Assembly (NCBI RefSeq): GCF_001244995.1
Contig: NZ_LN869529.1
Span: forward strand, 1,692,957 to 1,756,956
Reading direction: 5' to 3'
DNA: 64,000 bases
Source of the DNA: Intestinimonas massiliensis (ex Afouda et al. 2020)
GTDB taxonomy: Bacteria > Bacillota > Clostridia > Oscillospirales > Oscillospiraceae
Part shown: piece after piece, positions 50,836-59,554 of the stretch
Numbering within the stretch: position 1 is the stretch's first letter
Layout of the letters: each line of letters begins with the position of its first letter
Notes under the pieces: model-generated
What the model was told of the DNA's origin: nothing
Databases searched by the model: none
Seen by the model: only the letters and a program-made list of their open reading frames with translations
Translations under genes and position numbers: made by a program

Positions 50836-50868
50836 GGGGGGCCGGCGGGGATTTCCCCGCCGGCCCCC
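50836..50868. repeat. GC-rich palindrome between mltG and U32 gene
   Basis: A stem of about 14 bp GGGGGCCGGCGGGG with its complement around a short AT loop. No clear T-run, so it is more a palindromic repeat than a terminator. Confidence 0.6.
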
Positions 50869-50881
50869 TCTGTCTCTTTGG

Positions 50882-52021
50882 TTATCCGTTCTGATAGAGC
50901 GCCTGGCTCTGGATGAAACGCTGCTGCGCGTCGTAGGTCTGGAAGAAGTGATGGACCCCGTCGTCGCCCAGGGCGTAGTAGTAATCGCTGGTGTTCTGCG
51001 GATTCAGCGCGGAGCGGAGGGAGGCGATGCCCGGGTTGGAGATGGGGCCCGCCGGCAGGCCGGCGTATTGATAGGTGTTGTAGGGGTCGTCAATGGCCTG
51101 GTCCTCCGCCGTCAGCTTCTCCTTCCGCTCAGGCAGGATATACTGGATGGTGGCGTCGATCTGGAGGTAGCCGTTGGTGGCCGTGCCTTTGAGCCGGTTG
51201 TAGATGACCGAAGCGATGTGGGTCTGGTCGCTGCCGTCGGTCTCCTTTTCGATCATGGAGGCGATGTTGACGATGTCATGGACGCTGTAGCCCATGTCGG
51301 CCGCCTGCTGGCGCATGTCGTCGGTAAACTTCCGGTCAAAGTTGGCGATCATCTTGTTCAGCACCGTCTTGGGGTCCTCTCCCATATAGAAGCGGTAGGT
51401 GTCCGGGAAGAGATAGCCCTCCAGCCGCCGATAGTCCCCCAGGGGGATCTCCTGGAGGAAGGAGAACTTATAGTTGTAGCTGGCCGCCTGCTCGGTGAGC
51501 TTGTCCACCGTGGAGACCCCCTTCTCCTCCAGGAGCTTGAAGATCTGCATGACGGTGTAGCCCTCGGGAATCGTCACCGAGATTTCCACCCGGCTCACCG
51601 ATTTGGAGCCCAGGTTGGCGATGATGGCCCGATAGTCCATCTCGGTGTTGAGCTCGTACATGCCGGGGACCAGCTTCTCCTTCCCCTTGGTGACGGTAGC
51701 GAAGAGATTGAACAGCCATTTGTACTCAATGATGCCGTTTTCATGGAGCTCATTCGTCACCTCATGGAAGGTCTCCCCCTCGCTGACGGTGATGACGGCG
51801 GTGTGCTCGTCTTTGTTGAGGGCCAGGACGTCCCCAGCCCACATCCAGCCCAGGGAGGCCAGCAGGGCGGAAATGCCGATGACGAAGACCACGTACAGAA
51901 GGGCCCACGCGGCGCCGCTGCGCCTGTGGCGCCGCTTTTTCCGCGGAGCCGCGGAGCGGCCGTCGGCACGGGGCTGCCGGGGCGCCTGCCTGCGGCCCTG
52001 CTCTCTTCTTCTTGCATCCAT
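50882..52021 (-). CDS. mltG: Endolytic transglycosylase MltG (YceG)
   Basis: A 379-residue membrane-anchored peptidoglycan lytic transglycosylase. It has a basic N-terminus, one membrane helix (about residues 41-62), LysM-like and YceG domains, and IEKETDGSDQTHIASVIYNRL with the catalytic Glu. The IDATIQYIL and NTYQYAGLPAGPISNPG motifs complete the family. ATG 52021 after GAGGAGA is chosen. Confidence 0.93.
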   Translation of the reverse strand: MDARRREQGRRQAPRQPRADGRSAAPRKKRRHRRSGAAWALLYVVFVIGISALLASLGWMWAGDVLALNKDEHTAVITVSEGETFHEVTNELHENGIIEYKWLFNLFATVTKGKEKLVPGMYELNTEMDYRAIIANLGSKSVSRVEISVTIPEGYTVMQIFKLLEEKGVSTVDKLTEQAASYNYKFSFLQEIPLGDYRRLEGYLFPDTYRFYMGEDPKTVLNKMIANFDRKFTDDMRQQAADMGYSVHDIVNIASMIEKETDGSDQTHIASVIYNRLKGTATNGYLQIDATIQYILPERKEKLTAEDQAIDDPYNTYQYAGLPAGPISNPGIASLRSALNPQNTSDYYYALGDDGVHHFFQTYDAQQRFIQSQALYQNG

Positions 52022-52125
52022 AGTGTCAAATCTCCTCGCTGAAATATTTTCTCCTCGCCGCGGAACCCGCCCCTGTCCGGCCACATAGAATGGCGCAGAC
52101 AAGAACAAGTGAGGTGAAAAACAAT

Positions 52126-52302
52126 ATGTGCTGTGGTAACAATGGCTGGGGTGGCGGCGGCGGCTGCTGCTGGATCATCCTGATCATCATCATCATTTGC
52201 TGCTGCTGCGGCGGCTGGGGCGGTTCCGGCTGCGGGTGCGGCAACAACTGCGGCTGCGGATGCGGCTGCAACAATAACTGCGGCTGCGATCCCTGCTGCT
52301 GA
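52126..52302 (+). CDS. Cys/Gly-rich small protein with membrane-like core
   Basis: A 58-residue protein with 18 Cys. It has WIILIIIII flanked by CC and CCCC, then CG repeats and a C-terminal DPCC. ATG 52126 after GAGGTG is chosen. It resembles the YjcZ/sporulation small-protein or chorion-like groups. The function is unknown. Confidence 0.7.
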   Translation: MCCGNNGWGGGGGCCWIILIIIIICCCCGGWGGSGCGCGNNCGCGCGCNNNCGCDPCC

Positions 52303-52337
52303 GGTCCGATCCTTACTTAGCGTTCTGTATCCTCCGG

Positions 52338-52368
52338 CGTGGGGCGGGACATCATGTCCCGCCCCACG
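52338..52368. terminator. Long palindrome between convergent genes
   Basis: Two 15-bp arms CGTGGGGCGGGACAT and complement around one base. T-runs are short. It separates the Cys-rich gene from the convergent folate gene and may work as a terminator on both strands. Confidence 0.65.
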
Positions 52369-52381
52369 CGCCTGTTCTGCT

Positions 52382-52936
52382 TCAGTCGGTAAGCACCAGG
52401 CGTACAGGCACGTCCCGTTCGTCCCGGGGCACCCGGTCCAAGAGCAGGAAGCGGGGGCAAAAGGCCACCGTAAAGCCCCGGTAGCCCGCCAAATAGCGGT
52501 CGTAGTACCCTCCGCCGTGGCCCAGCCGGTAGCCTTCCCGGTCGCAGCACAGGTTGGGCACCAGGATCACGTCGATCTCGTCCCGCGCCGCCACAGGGCA
52601 GTCCTCTCCCGGCTCCGGAATGCGGAAGACGCCGGGGACAAGCCCCTCCCGGCCCCGTATGAGCCGGGCCTCCATGCCCCGGTGGGGCAGGCACCGCGGC
52701 AGGGCCACCCGCTTGCCCTGGGCCAGCAGCTCGTCGATGAGGGGGAGGGTATCCGGCTCAGTGCCCACCCCCCAAAAGAGCAGCAGCGTCCGGGCCAGGC
52801 GCACCTGAGGCAGCGCCAGGAACCTGGCGTGCAGCGCCGCATCGCTCACCCGCCGGGCGGCGGGGGAGCGGAAGGCGGATTCCACCTGTATCCACGCCCG
52901 GAGCTCCGCCTTTTCCTCAGCGATAGTGGACGGCAT
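52382..52936 (-). CDS. 5-formyltetrahydrofolate cyclo-ligase
   Basis: A 184-residue enzyme that makes 5,10-methenyl-THF from 5-formyl-THF and ATP. The family motifs are VALPRC, VPNLCCDREGYRLGHGGGYYDRYL (substrate and ATP site). It overlaps the DJ-1 gene by 20 bases. Confidence 0.92.
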   Translation of the reverse strand: MPSTIAEEKAELRAWIQVESAFRSPAARRVSDAALHARFLALPQVRLARTLLLFWGVGTEPDTLPLIDELLAQGKRVALPRCLPHRGMEARLIRGREGLVPGVFRIPEPGEDCPVAARDEIDVILVPNLCCDREGYRLGHGGGYYDRYLAGYRGFTVAFCPRFLLLDRVPRDERDVPVRLVLTD

Positions 52937-53459
52937 GGCGCACCTTCTCCGCCTCCGCCGCGCCCAGCAGGGCCTCCACCAGCTTCAGCCCGAAGTCAAA
53001 AGAGGACCCGGGGCCCTCCCCCGTGACGATCCGGCCATCGGTCACCACCCGCTGTCCCGGCTGGACCACCGCGGAGCCCATCTGCTCCTCCATCCCGGGG
53101 TAGCACACCGCCTTCCGGCGGTCCAGCAGTCCCGCATGGGCCAGGATGGTGGGAGCGGCGCAGATGGCCGCCAACCAGCAGCCCTTGTCCCACGCCTTTT
53201 GGATCAGGCCCTGGGCAAAGTGGTTTTTCTGGATGGCCTCCACGCCCCCCAGTCCTCCGGGAAGCACCAGCATCTCCATGGCCTCGGCGTCCACCTGCTC
53301 CAGCGCCATGTCGGCGCGGAGCGTAATGCCGTGGCCGCCGGTGACCTGCAGCCCGCCCAGACCCACCAGGGCCACCTGGACTCCCGCCCGCCGCAGCAGG
53401 TCGGCGGGCACCACGGCCTCGGCCTCTTCAAATCCCTCACCCAACAAAATATAGACCAT
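52917..53459 (-). CDS. DJ-1/PfpI family protein
   Basis: A 180-residue protein of the DJ-1 group (GEGFEEAEAVVPADLLRRAG, LPGGLGG, nucleophile Cys in AAICAAPTIL). ATG 53459 after GAGGAGG is chosen over upstream in-frame codons. It probably acts in oxidative protection or protein repair. Confidence 0.9.
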   Translation of the reverse strand: MVYILLGEGFEEAEAVVPADLLRRAGVQVALVGLGGLQVTGGHGITLRADMALEQVDAEAMEMLVLPGGLGGVEAIQKNHFAQGLIQKAWDKGCWLAAICAAPTILAHAGLLDRRKAVCYPGMEEQMGSAVVQPGQRVVTDGRIVTGEGPGSSFDFGLKLVEALLGAAEAEKVRHAVHYR

Positions 53460-53473
53460 ACCCTTCGGCCTCC

Positions 53474-54163
53474 TCAAGCATTTTTTGCATTGGAATCCAG
53501 CAGCGGGGCGACGGCGCCCCAGATCTCGCGGTGAATCTCCTCCTGAGCGCGGACCCGGCCGCTGCCGTCCACACAGGAGATCCGCTTCCAGCCGCCCAGC
53601 CGGGCGGCGGTGGCCGCCACGCTCCGGCACCGGGCCAGATAGGCCGTGTCCACCTCGTGGATGTCCCCCTTGGTGTGGGTCTCCCCCTCCCGGCGGCGAA
53701 GCATCTCCACCGCCCGCTCGGTGGGCATATCCAGCCAGAGCACCAGATCGGGCTCCGGCAGGCCCAGCCTGCCGTACTCAAAGGTAAAAAGCCAGCGGAG
53801 AAACTCCTCCCACTCCCCCTCGGGGAGCTTTCCGGTCTGGTGGACGGCGTTGGAGGTGGTATAGCGGTCGGAGAGGATCAGCTCCCCCGCCCGGTACGCC
53901 GTGCCCCACACCTTTTGATACGAGGCGTAGCGGTCCACGGCATAGAAGGTCGAAGCGGCGTAGGGGTTCACGTCGGAGGGGTGGGGTCCGAATTCTCCGT
54001 TCAGGTACATCTTGACCAGGGCCGACGAGGGCTCCTGATACTGGGGGAAAATCAGCTTGCGGAAGGGTCTGCCCTCCCGGTCCATATGCCCGCACAGGAG
54101 GGAGAACTGGGTGGATTTCCCCGACCCGTCGGTGCCCTCCAGGACGATGAGCCTGCCTGCCAT
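53474..54163 (-). CDS. tmk: Thymidylate kinase-like protein
   Basis: A 229-residue nucleotide kinase. It has the P-loop LEGTDGSGKST, the FPQYQEPSS segment, LILSDRYTTSN (DR motif) and LVLWLDMPTERAVEMLRRR. It makes dTDP from dTMP. It is slightly longer than typical Tmk (about 205), so a divergent paralogue is possible. Confidence 0.87.
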   Translation of the reverse strand: MAGRLIVLEGTDGSGKSTQFSLLCGHMDREGRPFRKLIFPQYQEPSSALVKMYLNGEFGPHPSDVNPYAASTFYAVDRYASYQKVWGTAYRAGELILSDRYTTSNAVHQTGKLPEGEWEEFLRWLFTFEYGRLGLPEPDLVLWLDMPTERAVEMLRRREGETHTKGDIHEVDTAYLARCRSVAATAARLGGWKRISCVDGSGRVRAQEEIHREIWGAVAPLLDSNAKNA

Positions 54164-54175
54164 GACTCTGCCTCC

Positions 54176-54898
54176 TTACTTGCTCTTTCCCCGGGCTGCC
54201 AGGGCGGAGACCAGGAACAAGGGCAGCTTGGCCATGCGGCCGATGCGCCTGGGCTCCCTGGTCAGCCGGTAGAGCCACTCCAGGCCCAGCTTCTGCCAGG
54301 CCTCCGGAGCCCGCTCCGTAACGCCGGCAAACACGTCCAGGGACCCGCCCAGCCCGGCCAGCAGCTTGGCCCCGGTAGCCGGGCCGTTCTTTACCATCCA
54401 GAACTCCTGCTTGGGCGCACCCAGGCAGACAAACACCGCGTCAGCCGCGGCGGAACGGATGTCCTCCACCACCGGACCGTCGTCCTGGAAGTAGCCGTCG
54501 TGGACGCCGCAGATGTTCAGGCCGGGGTATTTGGCCTCCAGATTGCGGGCGGCGGCCTGCGCCACCCCGGGCTTGGCCCCCAGCAGGTACAGTCGCCTGC
54601 CCTCCCGGGCCATCTCCGCCATGAGGCCGGCGGCAAAGTCGATGCCGGGGCAGCGCCCCTTTAAGGGTCTGCCCAAAATTTTGGCGGCGTATACCACGCC
54701 GATGCCGTCGGGGAGCACCAGGTCGGCCCCGTTGAGGGCCTCCCGGAACGCCGGGTCGGCCCGGGCGGTGTTCACCAGCTCGGGATTGGGGGTCACCACA
54801 TAGTGGCACCCCTGCCCATCCAGCAGGGCGCGGCCCGCGGCCACCGCCTCCGCCAGGGTCAGATCGTCAAAGCCTACGCCGAGGATTTCCGTTCGCAA
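54176..54898 (-). CDS. WecG/TagA/CpsF glycosyltransferase
   Basis: A 240-residue GT26-type enzyme that adds N-acetylmannosamine-type sugars to lipid-linked carriers. It has the GVGFDDLTLAEAV, VVTPNPELVNTARADPAFREALNGADLVLPDGIGVV and VCLGAPKQEFWM motifs. The start is TTG 54898, eight bases from GGAGG; the upstream in-frame ATG is poorly placed. Confidence 0.9.
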   Translation of the reverse strand: MRTEILGVGFDDLTLAEAVAAGRALLDGQGCHYVVTPNPELVNTARADPAFREALNGADLVLPDGIGVVYAAKILGRPLKGRCPGIDFAAGLMAEMAREGRRLYLLGAKPGVAQAAARNLEAKYPGLNICGVHDGYFQDDGPVVEDIRSAAADAVFVCLGAPKQEFWMVKNGPATGAKLLAGLGGSLDVFAGVTERAPEAWQKLGLEWLYRLTREPRRIGRMAKLPLFLVSALAARGKSK

Positions 54899-55001
54899 GG
54901 CACATGCCTCCAATATTAAAGTCGGATTGATTGTACCATAGAGGGCCGCAAAAGTCCATTGTAACCTGTCTCGGGCTAAAAACTTCACAAAAAATTTAGG
55001 G

Positions 55002-55065
55002 TTGACATTTCCCCGCAAAGTGCTTATAATGCAGATAATACTTTAACACCTAAAAGCGCTAAAGT
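55002..55065 (+). promoter_or_regulatory. Promoter and inverted repeat of ABC operon
   Basis: TTGACA (55002-55007), 17 bases, TATAAT (55025-55030). Downstream, TACTTTA...TAAAGTA (55038-55065) forms an inverted repeat that may be an operator or leader hairpin. The rest of 54899-55001 has no clear signal. Confidence 0.8.
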
Positions 55066-55097
55066 AATCAACCTGCACAACGGGAAGGATGAATGAA

Positions 55098-56132
55098 ATG
55101 AAGAAACTGTCGAAAATTGCCGCTCTTGCTCTGGCGGCGGCCCTGTCAGTCTCTCTGGCCGCCTGCGGCAGCGGCTCCGCCAGCCCCTCTCCCAGCGCCA
55201 GCGCGCCCGCTCCCTCCGCCTCCCAGCCCGCCGAAAGCGCCCCCGCCGCCGGTGAGCAGTATGTGGTGGGCATCTGCCAGCTCGCCCCCCACGTGGCGCT
55301 GGACGCCGCCACCCAGGGCTTTAAGGACGCCATCGAGGAGGCCCTGCCCGGCCAGGTGGAGTTTAAGGACGGCAATGCCGCTGGCGACAGCCCCACCTGC
55401 GCCACCATCGTCAACGGCTTCGTCTCGGACGGTGTGGACCTGATCATGGCCAACGCCACCCCCGCCCTCCAGGCCGCGGCCTCCGCCACCGGCGACATCC
55501 CCGTACTGGGCACCTCCGTTACGGAATACGGCGTGGCCCTGGGCATCGACGGCTTTACCGGCACCGTGGGCACCAATGTGTCCGGCACCTCCGACCTGGC
55601 CCCCCTGGACCAGCAGGCTGCCATGATCAAGGAGTGGTTCCCCGACGCCAAGACCGTCGGCCTGCTCTACTGCTCTGCCGAGCCCAACAGCCAGTACCAG
55701 GTGGATGTGGTCCAGGCCGAGCTGGAAAAGCTGGGCTACACCTGCACCCAGTATCCCTTCTCCGACACCAACGACATGGCCTCCGTCACCCAGAACGCCG
55801 CGGACAACAACGAGCTTCTTTATGTCCCCACGGATAACACCGCGGCCAACAACGCCGGCATTGTAGACAATATCTGCCACGGCAAGATCCCCGTCTTTAC
55901 CGGGGAAGAGGGCATCTGCGCCGGCTGCGGCGTGGCCACCCTGTCCATCAGCTACTACGACCTGGGCGTGGCCACCGGCAAAATGGCCGTGAAGATTCTC
56001 ACCGGCGAGTCCAACGTCTCCGAAATGCCCATCGAATATGCCCCCCAGTTCACCAAAAAGTTTAACGAGGCCATCTGCGCCGACCTGGGGCTGACCCCCC
56101 CCGACGGCTACGAGGTCATCTCGGCCGGGTAA
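55098..56132 (+). CDS. ABC substrate-binding lipoprotein (TrpX-like)
   Basis: A 344-residue PF04392-type binding protein with a lipobox LAACG (Cys about residue 20). A Ser/Pro/Ala-rich linker is followed by the two-lobe binding fold (GICQLAPHVALDAATQGFKDAIEE). ATG 55098 is chosen over 55089 because GGGAAGG is better spaced. It is likely to bind an aromatic amino acid or related solute; this is uncertain. Confidence 0.9.
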   Translation: MKKLSKIAALALAAALSVSLAACGSGSASPSPSASAPAPSASQPAESAPAAGEQYVVGICQLAPHVALDAATQGFKDAIEEALPGQVEFKDGNAAGDSPTCATIVNGFVSDGVDLIMANATPALQAAASATGDIPVLGTSVTEYGVALGIDGFTGTVGTNVSGTSDLAPLDQQAAMIKEWFPDAKTVGLLYCSAEPNSQYQVDVVQAELEKLGYTCTQYPFSDTNDMASVTQNAADNNELLYVPTDNTAANNAGIVDNICHGKIPVFTGEEGICAGCGVATLSISYYDLGVATGKMAVKILTGESNVSEMPIEYAPQFTKKFNEAICADLGLTPPDGYEVISAG

Positions 56133-56146
56133 CTTTCACTCTTTCC

Positions 56147-56190
56147 CAAAACAGCGGAAACGGGCTCTTCCCTTTTCCGCTGTTTTTTGC
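56147..56190 (+). terminator. Terminator between binding protein and permease
   Basis: AAAACAGCGGAAA and TTTTCCGCTGTTTT form a stem with a T-run. It would make the binding protein more abundant than the rest, as usual for ABC importers. Confidence 0.85.
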
Positions 56191-56240
56191 TATACTGTTG
56201 ACGTGTATTGCTTTCATTTTGATAGGGGGAACATCCAACT

Positions 56241-57191
56241 ATGCTCGGATTCATCAGCGCGCTGCCAGGAGCCGTGTCTCAGGGCCTGATCTGGGGCATC
56301 ATGGCAATCGGCGTCTTTATCACCTACAAGATCCTGGACATCGCAGATTTGACCGTCGATGGCTCCTTCTGCACCGGCGGCGCCGTCTTCGTCATGCTCT
56401 TCACCACTGGCGCCAACATCTGGCTGGCGCTGCTGGCGGCCGTAGCCGTGGGGATGCTGGCCGGTCTGGTCACAGGCCTGCTCCACACCCTATGCGGTAT
56501 TCCCGCCATCCTGGCCGGCATCCTCACCCAACTGGGCCTGTGGTCGGTGAACATGGCCATCATGGGCATGAAGGCCAGCGTGGCCGTCAACGTGACCAAC
56601 CCCGACACGCTGAACAGCCTGCTGGTCTCCCTGCGCTTCGTGCAGGACGTGGCCAAGGGCACCCGCCCCTTCTACCGCCACCCCATCTTCGTGGTGGGCC
56701 TGTTCACCGCCGCCGTCATCGCCATCCTCTACTGGTTCTTCGGCACGGAGCTGGGCTGTTCTCTCCGGGCCACCGGCTCCAACGCCAACATGGCACGGGC
56801 CCAGGGCATCAATACCGACTTTACCAAGGTGCTGGGCCTGGTGATCTCCAACGGCCTGGTGGCTCTGTCCGGCGCCCTGCTGGTCCAGTATAACAGCGCC
56901 TGCGAGATCAACATGGGCCGCGGCGCCATCGTCATCGGTCTGGCCGCCGTCATCATCGGCGAGGTCATCTTCAGCAAGGTATTCCACAACTTCGCCCTGC
57001 TGCTGCTGGCCGTGTCCATCGGCGCTATTCTCTATTACATCGTTCTCCAGGTGGTGCTCTCCATGGGTATGAACCCCAACTACCTCAAGCTGCTCTCCGC
57101 CGCCGTGGTGGCCGTGTTCCTGTCCGTCCCCTACTGGAAGGGGAAATACTTCTCCAAACCCGTCAAGAAGGGGGGCGCCGACCGTGCTTGA
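56241..57191 (+). CDS. ABC transporter permease (TrpY-like)
   Basis: A 316-residue permease of the BPD_transp_2 group with about eight membrane helices. LGCSLRATGSNANMARAQGI is the ATPase-contact loop. It overlaps the ATPase gene by eight bases. Its ribosome binding site is AGGGGG. Confidence 0.9.
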   Translation: MLGFISALPGAVSQGLIWGIMAIGVFITYKILDIADLTVDGSFCTGGAVFVMLFTTGANIWLALLAAVAVGMLAGLVTGLLHTLCGIPAILAGILTQLGLWSVNMAIMGMKASVAVNVTNPDTLNSLLVSLRFVQDVAKGTRPFYRHPIFVVGLFTAAVIAILYWFFGTELGCSLRATGSNANMARAQGINTDFTKVLGLVISNGLVALSGALLVQYNSACEINMGRGAIVIGLAAVIIGEVIFSKVFHNFALLLLAVSIGAILYYIVLQVVLSMGMNPNYLKLLSAAVVAVFLSVPYWKGKYFSKPVKKGGADRA

Positions 57192-57978
57192 GATTCGGAA
57201 TATCCACAAGACCTTTAACGCCGGCACCGTCAACGAAAAACAGGCCCTCCGGGGCGTCAGTCTCACCTTGGCCGACGGCGACTTCGTCACCGTCATCGGC
57301 GGTAACGGCGCCGGCAAGTCCACCCTGCTCAACGCCGTGGCCGGCGTGTGGCCGGTGGACGAGGGAAGCATCGTCGTTGGCGGCGCAGACGTGACCCATC
57401 TGCCGGAATTTAAGCGGGCGCAGTACATCGGTCGGGTCTTTCAGGACCCCATGATGGGCACCGCCGCCACCATGCAGATCGAGGAGAATCTGGCGCTGGC
57501 CATGCGTCGCGGTAAAAGCCGCTCCCTCCGCGTCGGCATCACCAAGCAGGAGCGGGAGGAGTACAAAGAGCTGCTCAAGATCCTGGATCTGGGTCTGGAG
57601 GACCGGCTCACCTCCAAGGTGGGGCTGCTCTCCGGCGGCCAGCGGCAGGCCCTGACCCTGCTGATGGCCACCCTCCAGAAGCCCAAGCTGCTGCTTCTGG
57701 ACGAGCATACCGCTGCCCTGGACCCCAAGACCGCCGCCAAGGTGCTGGACGCCACCGAGAAGATCGTCCAGCGGGACCGGCTGACCACCCTGATGATCAC
57801 CCACAACATGCGCGATGCCATTGCCCACGGAAACCGGCTCATCATGATGTACGAGGGCCGCATTGCCGTGGACGTATCCGGCGAGGAGAAGAAAAAGCTG
57901 ACGGTAGAGGCCCTGCTGGAGCTGTTCAGCAAGGCCAGCGGCAGCGACGAGGCCGACGACAAGCTGCTGCTGTCGTAG
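57184..57978 (+). CDS. ABC transporter ATP-binding protein (TrpZ-like)
   Basis: A 264-residue ATPase with Walker A GGNGAGKST, signature LSGGQRQAL, Walker B LLLLDEHTAALD, and switch His in MITHN. GTG 57184 is the start. The last 42 bp are repeated after a 150-bp insertion downstream. Confidence 0.93.
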   Translation: MLEIRNIHKTFNAGTVNEKQALRGVSLTLADGDFVTVIGGNGAGKSTLLNAVAGVWPVDEGSIVVGGADVTHLPEFKRAQYIGRVFQDPMMGTAATMQIEENLALAMRRGKSRSLRVGITKQEREEYKELLKILDLGLEDRLTSKVGLLSGGQRQALTLLMATLQKPKLLLLDEHTAALDPKTAAKVLDATEKIVQRDRLTTLMITHNMRDAIAHGNRLIMMYEGRIAVDVSGEEKKKLTVEALLELFSKASGSDEADDKLLLS

Positions 57979-58169
57979 CCGCCGGCCGGGGCCCCGCAAG
58001 GCGGGGCGGCGCGATAAGCGCCGGACAAGCGTTTGACCGGAACGGTCAAACCTTGGCGCAGGGGCGATTGATTCGCCCCGAGCAGGTATGATCTTAATGG
58101 CCCCCGCGGGACCCGTCCCGCGGGGATCAGCGGCAGCGACGAGGCCGACGACAAGCTGCTACTGTCCTA
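57936..58169. mobile_element. Palindrome-rich insertion with 42-bp direct repeats at ATPase 3' end
   Basis: Copy 1 (57936-57977) contains the end of the ATPase gene. Copy 2 (58128-58169) repeats it with two or three mismatches. The 150-bp insert between them holds several perfect inverted repeats (for example GTTTGACC..GGTCAAAC near 58030, and GGGGCGA..TCGCCCC near 58062). It has no credible gene. The layout is like the recG insertion. Confidence 0.7.
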
Positions 58170-58178
58170 ACTCAATGC

Positions 58179-58214
58179 AACAGCGGCCCGGACCACCTGG
58201 TCCGGGCCGCTGTT
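58179..58214. terminator. Bidirectional terminator
   Basis: AACAGCGGCCCGG with its complement around ACCACCTGGT, between the convergent ABC and TauE genes. Confidence 0.85.
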
Positions 58215-58221
58215 TGCCCTC

Positions 58222-59001
58222 TCAGGAGAACCGTCTGACCGCGATCATGGCCAGCCCCAGCACCGCCAGCACGATGCCGGTGATGCGGTTGAGCGCGGCG
58301 GGCTCAGCCCGGTTGGCAAACACCGCCGATACCCTGGCTCCGACAAAGGTAGCAACGACGCACAGGATCAGCGCGAACGGGTCGGGCAGGCCGCCGATGA
58401 CGAAGTGGGACACCGCCCCGGTAAAGGCCGTGAACGACATGATAAAGACGCTGGTACCCACAGCGGTCTTGAGTTCGTAGCCCAGCACGCTGGTGAGGAT
58501 GAGCAGCAGCATCATGCCGCCCCCCGCCCCGATAAAGCCACAGATGAAGCCGATCACTGTGCCGCAGACCATGGACTGCACCGCCTTGGTGCGGTGGTCC
58601 TTCTCCGCCTGCACCTCCTTGGTGGTCATGACAGGTCGGACGATGAACTTGACGCCCAGCAGGAAGGTCATGAATACGGAGAAGTTCCCCATGGCCGTGT
58701 TGGGCACCAGCGAGGCCACCCAACTGCCGATCAGGGTGAAGATCAGCACGGTGCACAGCATGATGAGGCCGTTTTTGATGTCCAGGTTCTTGTTCTTCCC
58801 GTAGGTATAGGCCGACACCGCCGAGGCCAGCACGTCGGAGGCCAGGGCGATCCCCACGGCCTGATAGGCCGGGAAGCCCAGGAAGGTGATGAGCATGGGG
58901 GAAATGACGGCGGCGGCGGACAGCCCGGCCAGGCCGGTGCCGATACCCGCTCCCAGGCCGGCGACGATGCAGACGAGGATACTGGTCACACAGATGGTCA
59001 T
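58222..59001 (-). CDS. TauE/SafE family membrane exporter
   Basis: A 259-residue protein with about eight membrane helices and repeated G-rich segments (GLGAGIGTGLAGLSAAAVISPML, CGFIGAGGGMMLLLIL). It is probably a sulfite/sulfonate or organic anion exporter. It overlaps the MarR gene by four bases. Confidence 0.9.
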   Translation of the reverse strand: MTICVTSILVCIVAGLGAGIGTGLAGLSAAAVISPMLITFLGFPAYQAVGIALASDVLASAVSAYTYGKNKNLDIKNGLIMLCTVLIFTLIGSWVASLVPNTAMGNFSVFMTFLLGVKFIVRPVMTTKEVQAEKDHRTKAVQSMVCGTVIGFICGFIGAGGGMMLLLILTSVLGYELKTAVGTSVFIMSFTAFTGAVSHFVIGGLPDPFALILCVVATFVGARVSAVFANRAEPAALNRITGIVLAVLGLAMIAVRRFS

Positions 59002-59432
59002 TGCTGGGCCTCCTTGAGATTGGAAAGCATTTTTTCCTGGACCCGCTCCAGGGTCTCCCGCTCCTCCTGGGACACGCCCCGGTAGAGCCGGACAAAGAAA
59101 TCCCGCTGGACCGCCTGGGCAGCCGCCACGGCGGTCTGGGCGGCAGGGAGCAGACTCAGATGGACCCTGCGCCGGTCCTGCCCGTCCTGGACGCCGGACA
59201 GCCAGCCCCGGCGGGTCAGCCCGTCCACCGACTGGCAGACATGGGACTTGGTCAATCCCCGCAGCTCCACGATGTCCCGGGCCGTATCGTACCCCGGGTT
59301 GTTGGCCAAAAACAGCAGTACGTCCACCTCATTCCTGGTCAGGCCATGGGCCTCCGCCACAGGCTTCAGCGCCGCGTCATAGGCCCGTTTGAGGGTGCGG
59401 ACACCTTGGATCGCCATATCCCGTTCTCTCAT
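58998..59432 (-). CDS. MarR family regulator
   Basis: A 144-residue winged helix protein (LTRNEVDVLLFLANNPGYDTARDIVELRGLTKSHVCQSVDGLTRRGWLSGVQDGQDRRRVHLSL). GGAGG precedes ATG. It probably controls the TauE gene. The AT-rich region 59433-59500 upstream likely contains its promoter and operator. Confidence 0.92.
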   Translation of the reverse strand: MRERDMAIQGVRTLKRAYDAALKPVAEAHGLTRNEVDVLLFLANNPGYDTARDIVELRGLTKSHVCQSVDGLTRRGWLSGVQDGQDRRRVHLSLLPAAQTAVAAAQAVQRDFFVRLYRGVSQEERETLERVQEKMLSNLKEAQQ

Positions 59433-59500
59433 ATTGTGCCTCCATTTGTTCTATTTTTAACGGTTTTATTTTATACTATTTTTATTTTTTGCGCAAACGC

Positions 59501-59537
59501 AAAAAAGCACAAGGCTGCTTGCAGCCTTGTGCTTTTT
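59501..59537. terminator. Terminator of the copper-amine-oxidase-like gene
   Basis: A near-perfect 17-bp stem (AAAAAGCACAAGGCTGC and its complement) with T-runs on both strands. Confidence 0.9.
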
Positions 59538-59554
59538 CTGGTGAAAAAGGGCAA

